Origin: Caulobacteraceae bacterium
GTDB taxonomy: Bacteria > Pseudomonadota > Alphaproteobacteria > Caulobacterales > Caulobacteraceae
Direction: 5' to 3'
Length of the DNA stretch: 5,682 bases
Assembly: GCA_947452665.1 (NCBI GenBank)
Contig: CANGEH010000157.1
Coordinates: 1-5,682 of the forward strand
Position numbers and translations under genes: made by a program. The notes under the pieces were generated by a model. That model searched no databases, was not told the DNA's origin, and saw only the letters and a list, made by a program, of their open reading frames with translations. This document shows positions 1 through 4,598 of the stretch, piece after piece; within the stretch, counting starts at the first letter, position 1; every line of letters begins with the position of its first letter.

Positions 1-448
1 GAATCACCGCGCTAACGCGATTAAAAAACAGCGCAAATGGTACAGGCCTGCCAATGGCTTTTTCTGTCGACTTGACCAACTTCACCGCTCTTGCGGCCTG
101 AGCCGCATCGAGATGGGAGCCCTGCAGCGGGATCAGGACGAGATCGGAGCGCGACACGGCATAAGACACAGTCAAGGATGCCGTGCCCTCTAGGTCACAT
201 ATGACAAAGGTCGAGCGCTGGGCCTCTTCCTCGATCACATCCATCACAGTGTCCTGGGTCACGTCACGAATAACCCGCAGATTTTCAGGTCGCCCCGGAA
301 GTTGGGCCCAGGAAGAAACGGGCTGGTTGGGGTCAGCATCGATCATGGAGACGGGCGCGCCCTTGTCAGCCAATAGGCCGCCGAGCAATACGGCCGAGGT
401 GGTTTTGCCGACGCCGCCCTTAGGACTGACGAATGAGATTACTGGCAT
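1..448 (-). CDS. parA: ParA-family partition ATPase, small type, 3' end cut by window edge
   Basis: The first 149 residues of a P-loop ATPase of the ParA/MinD group. These enzymes dimerise on ATP, bind nonspecific DNA and move plasmids, chromosomes or other cargo together with a partner protein. Visible are the deviant Walker A box (SPKGGVGKTT, residues 8-17, with signature Lys10 and catalytic Lys15), the A' motif IDADPNQP (Asp37) and a Walker B strand FVICDLEG (Asp85). The P-loop begins almost at the N-terminus, so there is no N-terminal helix-turn-helix. That matches the short type Ib ParAs and VirC1-like proteins, usually about 200-220 residues. The ATG at 448 is the only in-frame ATG before an upstream in-frame TAG. 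An AGGAGG at 467-472 lies 18 nt upstream, which is long. The segment ending LFFNRVSAVI resembles the orphan ParAs of alphaproteobacterial plasmids and chromosomes. The C-terminal quarter and any parB-like partner lie outside the window. The family call is firm; the cargo is unknown. Confidence 0.93.
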   Translation of the reverse strand, partial: MPVISFVSPKGGVGKTTSAVLLGGLLADKGAPVSMIDADPNQPVSSWAQLPGRPENLRVIRDVTQDTVMDVIEEEAQRSTFVICDLEGTASLTVSYAVSRSDLVLIPLQGSHLDAAQAARAVKLVKSTEKAIGRPVPFALFFNRVSAVI

Positions 449-466
449 GTCATCTGGGCCGGAGCC

Positions 467-472
467 CCTCCT
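467..472 (-). promoter_or_regulatory. Shine-Dalgarno sequence upstream of parA
   Basis: The minus strand reads AGGAGG here, a perfect anti-16S match, but 18 nt before the parA ATG at 448. It is 13 nt before another ATG at 453, which opens a four-codon frame (M-T-C-Q-stop) overlapping the parA start. Both spacings exceed the usual 5-9 nt. Translation of parA may therefore be inefficient or coupled to the mini-frame. Confidence 0.5.
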
Positions 473-518
473 GAAACAATGATCGCGGCACTAGGGTCTA
501 GATTGGGGATTGCCTTGG

Positions 519-558
519 GCTAGCTTTAGCTAGGTGGAGCTAGGCCGGGCTAGCTGAG
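519..558. repeat. Four tandem decamers headed GCTAG, exact 10-bp period
   Basis: GCTAG begins at 519, 529, 539 and 549, giving units GCTAGCTTTA, GCTAGGTGGA, GCTAGGCCGG and GCTAGCTGAG. The outer two share GGGCTAGCT (517-525 and 547-555). The inner two share AGCTAGG (528-534 and 538-544). A 10-bp period puts every copy on the same face of the helix, as expected for cooperative binding by a small dimeric protein. The array lies 71-110 bp upstream of the parA start, inside its probable leader. By family knowledge, type Ib partition centromeres are often short direct repeats upstream of parA bound by a small ribbon-helix-helix protein. That role is inferred. An autoregulatory operator is the main alternative. 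Confidence 0.7.
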
Positions 559-575
559 CCTATCCTTAGATATCA

Positions 576-604
576 TTCGATAACTTACTTATAGCCGTTG
601 TCAA
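576..604 (-). promoter_or_regulatory. Candidate parA promoter
   Basis: The minus strand carries a perfect TTGACA at 604-599. About 16-17 nt further on lies only a weak -10 (TATCGA at 582-577 or ATCGAA at 581-576). The site points at parA and would give a leader of roughly 120 nt containing the GCTAG decamers. The -35 is convincing and the -10 is not, so this is a tentative call. Confidence 0.3.
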
Positions 605-665
605 TCGATTGTCTATCTATTGCCGTCCGTTAGATATCAAAAATATTAAACTGGTATAAAAATGG

Positions 666-681
666 TACCAATAGATTGGTA
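666..681. promoter_or_regulatory. Perfect 7-bp inverted repeat, operator-like
   Basis: TACCAAT and ATTGGTA are perfect inverted arms separated by AG. The site overlaps the palindrome TGGTACCA (663-670), and a further TGGTA lies at 652-656. This clustering of one half-site looks like a binding site for a dimeric regulator or initiator. No such protein is encoded in the window. Confidence 0.4.
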
Positions 682-822
682 AACGATATTTTTTTAGTAT
701 CTTTGGATAATAAATAGATATCCCTTATTGTCGAAGGCGCTCCAGGGTGGGGCTTGGCGGCAAATTCTCGATTTACCTAAACATTAGGGCTGACCGCGCG
801 CGGGGCCGCCCACGGCGATCCT

Positions 823-840
823 GGCGCCATTAAGGGCGCC
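823..840 (-). terminator. GC hairpin downstream of can, possible terminator
   Basis: GGCGCC and GGCGCC flank a 6-nt loop (ATTAAG), forming a 6-bp all-GC stem about 75 bp beyond the can stop codon. No T-tract follows on either strand, so it is not a canonical intrinsic terminator. The rest of 731-913 is GC-rich and I see no gene in it. Confidence 0.25.
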
Positions 841-913
841 CCTGCGGGCGAGACATCAGAGTCAGTCGCGGGATGGCCCAAATTGCCGAAAATCAGTCTT
901 TGAGGCCGCAATC

Positions 914-1543
914 TTAGGGGTGGTGACGGCCCACCAGAGCTTGATAATCGATCAAACTAGAGACGCTGACGCCAAGATCGGTCACCAACCCATTATTGAG
1001 CGAATAGACCCAGCCATGAACCGACAGGGCCTGGTCACGATCCCAAGCGTCCTGGACGAACACATCTGATGCCACATTTCGAACCTGCCGAATGACACTA
1101 AGCTCACAGAGCCGATTGAGGCGTTCGGGACCTTCGGCAAGAGCGTCTAGGTCTTTGCGGTTCTCGTCATAGGTTTCGCGGATCGGATGGAGCCAGTGGT
1201 CGATCAGCCCATGTCTTTGGCCATCTACGGCCGCTGAAATGCCGCCGCAACCATAATGGCCAACCACCATAATGTGCCGAACCTTCAAGACCTCGACGGC
1301 GTATTGCAGAACCGACAGGTAATTGGCGTCTTGCGGCGGGGCAAGATTGGCGACATTGCGGTGGACAAACAATTCGCCAGGATCAAGCCCGACAATCTCA
1401 TTGGCAGGTACGCGACTGTCCGAGCACCCAATCCACAAATATTCGGGCGATTGCTGCGAGGCGAGCCGTTTGAAAAACTGCGGATCGACCTCAGTCTTGG
1501 CGGCTGACCAGGCGCGGTTCTTGCGAATTAAATCCTTAATCAT
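914..1543 (-). CDS. can: Beta-class carbonic anhydrase
   Basis: Catalyses reversible hydration of CO2 to bicarbonate in the cytoplasm, supplying bicarbonate to carboxylases at ambient CO2. The 209-residue product is close in length to E. coli Can (about 220) and aligns along its length from memory. The zinc site is complete: Cys40, Asp42 and Arg44 in GCSDSRVP, with His96 and Cys99 in GHYGCGG. Trp37, Arg62 and Tyr180 occupy the positions of the Can bicarbonate-inhibition triad, suggesting the allosterically regulated type II form. The start at 1543 is preferred: GGAG lies 5 nt upstream and the protein begins MIKDLIRKN, like Can homologues. An in-frame ATG at 1609 would add 22 unconserved residues without a ribosome binding site. 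The gene appears to be monocistronic, since a terminator follows the upstream FAH gene. Confidence 0.96.
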   Translation of the reverse strand: MIKDLIRKNRAWSAAKTEVDPQFFKRLASQQSPEYLWIGCSDSRVPANEIVGLDPGELFVHRNVANLAPPQDANYLSVLQYAVEVLKVRHIMVVGHYGCGGISAAVDGQRHGLIDHWLHPIRETYDENRKDLDALAEGPERLNRLCELSVIRQVRNVASDVFVQDAWDRDQALSVHGWVYSLNNGLVTDLGVSVSSLIDYQALVGRHHP

Positions 1544-1573
1544 ACCGTCTCCGATCCAAACCACGCATGGCCT

Positions 1574-1586
1574 TAAACCGGGTTTA
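1574..1586. promoter_or_regulatory. Palindrome upstream of can
   Basis: TAAACC and GGTTTA are perfect inverted arms around a single G, 31-43 nt upstream of the can start. A second short dyad, CTTG-tgtg-CAAG, lies at 1589-1600. On the minus strand a weak TTGCAC / TTTAAG promoter-like pair with a 16-nt spacer overlaps both. This may be the can promoter and operator; the evidence is positional only. Confidence 0.3.
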
Positions 1587-1641
1587 CGCTTGTGTGCAAG
1601 TGCATCCATCTAATCCGCGGACGCGCGTGAAGTGACAATAT

Positions 1642-1685
1642 AAAAAGGCCCCGCCAGCGGATCAGGCCTAGGGCCAAGGCCCTAG
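1642..1685 (-). terminator. Intrinsic terminator after the FAH-family gene
   Basis: Ten bases past the stop codon at 1695, the minus strand carries a perfect 18-bp palindrome (CTAGGGCC-TT-GGCCCTAG, 1685-1668). Next comes a GC-rich stretch able to pair GGCC (1668-1665) or GGCCC (1675-1671) with GGCC/GGGCC at 1651-1647, ending in TTTTTATATT. A GC stem running straight into a T-tract is the classic Rho-independent form. Several alternative stems are possible, so the exact fold is uncertain. It separates the FAH-family gene from can. Confidence 0.65.
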
Positions 1686-1694
1686 TGTCATATC

Positions 1695-2399
1695 CTAGGG
1701 ATCGATCCTCAGCGATAGGGCGCCAACCCCGTCAATACCGGCCTCTAGGGTTTGACCGCGTAAAACGGGGCCAACACCTTCGGGTGTGCCGGTAAAAATC
1801 AAATCCCCGGCCGCAAGGGTCCACAGCCGCGAACATTGGGCTATGGTTTCGCCCACCGACCAGATCATTGCATCAATCCTGCTGTCTTGGCGGGTCGCGC
1901 CGTCGCATTTTAACCAGATCCGGGCGTCAAGTGATGCGTGTCCTGAAGCAGTCACGGGCCGTAATGGGCTGATCGGGGCCGAGCAATCAAAGCCCTTCGC
2001 AGCATCCCAAGGCTGGCCCTTGGCCTTGAAGCCGTTTTGTAGGTCGCGGCGGGTCAGATCAATGCCAATGCCATAGCCAAAAACCGCCGCCAGACCCTGC
2101 TCGGGCGTCAGGTCGCGGCCCCCACTGGACAAGGCGGCCACCAACTCGACCTCATAGTGCAGATCATTCGTCGCGCTAGGATAGCCAATGGCAACCGTCT
2201 TGCCGGGCGGGCAATTAACAATGGCGTCGGCTGGTTTCGAGAAAAAGAAGGGCGGCTCGCGATCATCGCCGCCCATTTCCCTCGCATGGGCTGCATAATT
2301 GCGTCCGACACAATAAATCCGCCGAACCGGAAACACGGTGTCTGTGCCGTCTATGGCAATGGTGGGCTGGGCAGGGGGGGTAAACGCAAATTGGGCCAT
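1695..2399 (-). CDS. FAH-family hydrolase, fumarylpyruvate hydrolase-like
   Basis: A 234-residue single-domain member of the fumarylacetoacetate hydrolase (FAH) superfamily. The segment FPVRRIYCVGRNYAAHAREMG (residues 23-43) is characteristic of the NagK-type group, which cleaves fumarylpyruvate to fumarate and pyruvate in the gentisate route. The His38-x-x-Glu41 pair sits where FAHD1-like enzymes hold their catalytic lid dyad. Metal ligands are Glu83 and Glu85 in HYEVEL and Asp114 in GIGIDLTRRD. The late motif FTGTPEGVGP is intact. No gentisate dioxygenase or isomerase is nearby, so an acylpyruvase or oxaloacetate decarboxylase/tautomerase activity is equally possible. The ATG at 2399 is chosen because homologues begin near it. 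A TTG at 2432 would add 11 residues with no better ribosome binding site, and the site before 2399 is also weak. Cytoplasmic; a terminator follows. Confidence 0.9.
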   Translation of the reverse strand: MAQFAFTPPAQPTIAIDGTDTVFPVRRIYCVGRNYAAHAREMGGDDREPPFFFSKPADAIVNCPPGKTVAIGYPSATNDLHYEVELVAALSSGGRDLTPEQGLAAVFGYGIGIDLTRRDLQNGFKAKGQPWDAAKGFDCSAPISPLRPVTASGHASLDARIWLKCDGATRQDSRIDAMIWSVGETIAQCSRLWTLAAGDLIFTGTPEGVGPVLRGQTLEAGIDGVGALSLRIDP

Positions 2400-2609
2400 G
2401 GCGTCAAAATAGGACGAGCGGATCCAAAGCAAAAGTCAAAACCGTCATTACACCCTATGACAAGCAGGTTGACGGCAATATCGCCGCTGTAGAGCGGCCC
2501 GTAAACTGAGCCCATCTGGCATTTATCAGGGCGCACTTTCGCAGGCCCTGTACCTATCGGGCTCGAGGGTCTAGGATGAGCCCAGGCTCCAAAGTGTTCG
2601 GAGAAGATT
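2400..2609. promoter_or_regulatory. Divergent promoter region between the FAH gene and the membrane-protein pair
   Basis: These 210 bp separate genes pointing outward on both sides, so both promoters must lie here. I see a TTGACG (2469-2474, plus strand) without a good -10 and a TTGACT (2439-2434, minus strand) without a well-spaced -10. Inverted repeats are CCGCT-gtag-AGCGG (2484-2497) and GGGCTC/GAGCCC (2559-2564 and 2578-2583). The second would form a hairpin in the leader just before the ribosome binding site at 2600-2604. Exact promoter positions cannot be assigned. Confidence 0.5.
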
Positions 2610-2927
2610 ATGGGAATGCATGAAAACGCCTCGGCTGAGACGGTTATCAAGACCGCCGCTAAGGACATCAACTCTACCCTGCACGGTATTGACGTCGAAT
2701 CCCTGATGACCGACCTTGGTCAAAGACTTGAGCTTGCGGTCAAGCGCGCCCTAACGGCGGTACAGACCCAGTCCAAGGCCTATATGAATGAGGCCGAAGC
2801 GCGGGTTGAGACGGCCGAGCACTATGTCGCTGACCAGGTTCGCGCTAAGCCGGTGACGGCCATGGCCACTGCTATCGGGGCCGGTGTTCTGTTGGGCCTG
2901 CTATTAAGTTCTGGGCGTAAACGGTGA
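2610..2927 (+). CDS. Small membrane-anchored protein, DUF883 (ElaB/YqjD)-like
   Basis: A 105-residue protein with a mostly helical, charged, soluble part (residues about 5-78) and one C-terminal membrane segment (about 82-100) ending in the basic tail SGRKR. An RAKP motif (78-81) leads directly into the membrane segment, as in YqjD, ElaB and YgaM of E. coli. Those are C-tail-anchored inner-membrane proteins, and YqjD and ElaB have been reported to bind ribosomes in stationary phase. Residues 28-78 look capable of forming a coiled coil. GGAGA at 2600-2604 precedes the ATG with good spacing, so the start is secure. The stop overlaps the GTG of the next gene by 4 bp (GTGA). The resemblance is in architecture and motif; the function here is unknown. 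Confidence 0.8.
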   Translation: MGMHENASAETVIKTAAKDINSTLHGIDVESLMTDLGQRLELAVKRALTAVQTQSKAYMNEAEARVETAEHYVADQVRAKPVTAMATAIGAGVLLGLLLSSGRKR

Positions 2928-3310
2928 TCACAGCTAAGATTCTTAAGGCTCTGGCGGCGGGGGCGGTCATCGTCTCTGCCGTTGGCGTATCTGTTATCGC
3001 CTTAGCTATTTGTGTTCATGCCCTGTTATTGCCCGTGATGGGCGCGGCAGGAAGCGCGGCCGTGGTTTCGGCCGCCTTTGCGATACTGGCCCTCTTGGCG
3101 GCCCTAGTCGCGGTCCGGCGGCCCGAGCCACGGCAAAGGGCGCCCGAGGCGTCACCTCTGATTGACGTATTGCTCGATCTTGTCCGCGCCAAGCCTTTGG
3201 TGAGCACCGCTGTGGCGACACTGGTTGGTTTAATCCTTTCGAGAAATCCAGAATTGCTCGCCACCTTGATCCGAACCTTTACCGCCGCTCCGCCGCCTAA
3301 GGACGATTAA
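2924..3310 (+). CDS. Small integral membrane protein, YqjE/phage-holin-family-like
   Basis: A 128-residue protein with two clear membrane helices (about residues 10-35 and 41-64), a polar linker rich in Arg, Pro and Glu (65-78), and a third, shorter hydrophobic stretch (92-105). This follows an RAKP motif (88-91) like the one in the upstream gene. A Pro-rich acidic tail ends the protein. YqjE-type proteins, grouped with putative phage holins (Phage_holin_3_6), are usually encoded directly after YqjD-type genes, which supports the call. The GTG start at 2924 overlaps the previous stop by 4 bp and has no strong ribosome binding site, implying translational coupling. The stop codon overlaps that of puuB on the opposite strand. 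No lysis genes are present, so a true holin role is unlikely. Function is unknown. Confidence 0.75.
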   Translation: MITAKILKALAAGAVIVSAVGVSVIALAICVHALLLPVMGAAGSAAVVSAAFAILALLAALVAVRRPEPRQRAPEASPLIDVLLDLVRAKPLVSTAVATLVGLILSRNPELLATLIRTFTAAPPPKDD

Positions 3311-4596
3311 AGTCGGTCGCGCAGCGCATACCAGCTCAAACCCGCGACGAGGGCTGGCCAGCGCAGCAATTTCCCCCCCGGAAACGGCGGGGTCGGCAGG
3401 CGTGATAAGAGGTCAAGACCGGACATCTCGCCCAAACTGGCCCGGGCCAAGATCTTACCAAAATACGGGGCCAACATAACGCCCTGACCACTATAGCCCG
3501 CGGCAGCTACGACGCCGGGCGTGATCTGACGCACAAAGGGCACTCGGGTCATTGTAATCCCCAATGCGCCGCCCCAGGCATGGGTAATGGGATGATGTAT
3601 AAGGTTTGGATAGATTTTCAGCATATGGCGCCGAACAAACGCCGTCAGGTTTGCCGGATACCAGGGGCTATAATTCTCGCCGCCGCCGAACAATAGTCGG
3701 CCGTCAGCCGATTTGCGGAAATAATTGACCACAAAACGGCTGTCCGCCACGGCCATATCGCTCTGAATAATCTGATCGGCCAAGTCGCCCAAGGGCGCGG
3801 TTGCGAGCACAAAATTATTAATCGGCATGACCTGCGCATCGATTGCGGGCGATAAGCCGTCGATATACCCGTCGCCAGTCAAGATCAGTTGGTCACACAC
3901 CACCTCGCCCATCGCAGTCTTGACCCGCATGCCCTTAGCCGTCTTGGCCCAGCCTAGGGCTCGGCTGTGTTCAAAAATCTGTGCCCCAGCCGCGCGGGCC
4001 GCGCGCGCCATGCCAAGGGCAAGATTGAGTGGGTGCAGGTGGCCACCGCCATGATCGCAGGTGCCGCCATAATAGACGTCAGTGCCAAGGTCTTCGGCCA
4101 GATGGTCCCGGCTGATCAGGCTGATCTGGTCATAACCATAGGCCTTGGCCATATGGTCGATATCGCGAAGATCGGTTGCTTCGCCGCCAGGGCGGTGGCG
4201 CGCATGGATCAGTCCGGGCTTAAAATCGCAATCAATGCCATACCGTTTAATCAGATCGGCTAGGTTAGCCCGCGCATCTTGGGCCATTTGCCACAGACCC
4301 TTAGCGTCTTCCGGGCCCAAGATCTGCTCGATCCAGGCCTGATCACGTCTTTGGCCAGGATGGACCTGACCGCCATTGCGGCCCGATGCGCCAGACCCCA
4401 CTGTGGCGGCCTCCAGCACGATCACAGAAACGCCTTTGCTGGCGAGTTCAAGCGCTGCGCCAAGGCCGGTATAGCCAGCACCGATAACACAGACCTGCGC
4501 CTTTTGTGCGCCTCGAAGCGCGGGCAGGCGGGGGGAGGGGTGGGCGGTGGCGGTATACCAGGACGAGGCAGGCAGCCCCTTATTTCGAAAGCTCAT
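3307..4596 (-). CDS. puuB: FAD-dependent oxidoreductase, gamma-glutamylputrescine oxidase-like
   Basis: A 429-residue enzyme of the D-amino acid oxidase (DAO) family. The N-terminal Rossmann motif VCVIGAGYTGLGAALELA (35-52) binds FAD, with Glu62 at the end of the second strand for the ribose. GSGASGRNGGQ (67-77) is the usual second FAD-contact loop. Near the C-terminus, GYSGQGVMLAPYFGK is characteristic of the PuuB group, and the early SSWYTATA segment also fits. PuuB oxidises gamma-glutamylputrescine to the gamma-glutamyl aminoaldehyde, releasing ammonia and hydrogen peroxide. Placement two bases after the puuA stop strongly supports this role over other DAO-family activities such as sarcosine oxidase. 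The ATG at 4596 is preferred. A GTG at 4632 would overlap puuA by 34 bp and add 12 unconserved residues. No clear ribosome binding site precedes 4596, so translation is probably coupled to puuA. The gene ends convergently with the YqjE-like gene. Confidence 0.9.
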   Translation of the reverse strand: MSFRNKGLPASSWYTATAHPSPRLPALRGAQKAQVCVIGAGYTGLGAALELASKGVSVIVLEAATVGSGASGRNGGQVHPGQRRDQAWIEQILGPEDAKGLWQMAQDARANLADLIKRYGIDCDFKPGLIHARHRPGGEATDLRDIDHMAKAYGYDQISLISRDHLAEDLGTDVYYGGTCDHGGGHLHPLNLALGMARAARAAGAQIFEHSRALGWAKTAKGMRVKTAMGEVVCDQLILTGDGYIDGLSPAIDAQVMPINNFVLATAPLGDLADQIIQSDMAVADSRFVVNYFRKSADGRLLFGGGENYSPWYPANLTAFVRRHMLKIYPNLIHHPITHAWGGALGITMTRVPFVRQITPGVVAAAGYSGQGVMLAPYFGKILARASLGEMSGLDLLSRLPTPPFPGGKLLRWPALVAGLSWYALRDRL

Positions 4597-4598
4597 GG

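Larger units (their letters stand above)
567..722. repeat. Three dispersed copies of TAGATATC
   Basis: Exact TAGATATC occurs at 567-574, 631-638 and 715-722; the first two extend to TTAGATATC. Each contains the palindrome GATATC. Spacings of 64 and 84 bp are not an obvious helical multiple of one another. Some recurrence is expected in AT-rich DNA, so the case for a protein-binding site is modest. Confidence 0.4.
561..730. other. AT-rich intergenic island upstream of parA
   Basis: By hand count 49 of 170 bases are G or C (29%), in sharp contrast to the GC-rich genes around it. Every ATG-initiated frame I followed on either strand is very short. It contains the palindrome CAATCGATTG (602-611), TGGTACCA (663-670), a longer dyad (666-681), three TAGATATC copies and, on the minus strand, TTATCCAAA (710-702), one mismatch from the DnaA box TTATCCACA. 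Low melting stability plus repeated motifs beside parA would suit a replication or partition region. Equally it could be a heavily regulated promoter region or a recombination scar. Confidence 0.5.

Noticed and set aside
183..482. Open frame of 99 codons on the plus strand
   Set aside because: It lies antisense to parA, whose frame has intact Walker motifs; the plus-strand product is Ser/Arg-rich with no recognisable motif.
449..913. tRNA, small RNA gene or CRISPR array in the long non-coding region
   Set aside because: No cloverleaf and no repeat-spacer structure: the 10-bp repeats are contiguous and far too short for CRISPR. A small RNA cannot be excluded but nothing positive supports one.
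1544..1609. Upstream ATG extending carbonic anhydrase by 22 residues
   Set aside because: No ribosome binding site, and the extension is not part of the family. The ATG at 1543 has GGAG 5 nt upstream and a Can-like N-terminus.
1256..1613. Two overlapping plus-strand open frames
   Set aside because: Both are antisense to can, which has a complete zinc site; their compositions look like reverse-strand shadows.
2400..2432. TTG start extending the FAH-family protein by 11 residues
   Set aside because: No ribosome binding site precedes it, and the family alignment as remembered begins near the ATG at 2399.
2469..2496. TTGACG as the -35 of a promoter for the membrane-protein pair
   Set aside because: No acceptable -10 hexamer at 16-18 bp; at best TAGAGC at 15 bp.
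2108..2671. Other open frames over the FAH gene and the intergenic region, including a minus-strand frame at 2351-2671
   Set aside because: They overlap the conserved FAH frame or the divergent promoter region, lack a family signature and have low-complexity Pro/Arg/Ser composition.
2924..3310. Prophage lysis holin
   Set aside because: No endolysin, spanin or other phage gene is present, and the gene is coupled to a YqjD-like gene, which points to the chromosomal YqjE-type family.
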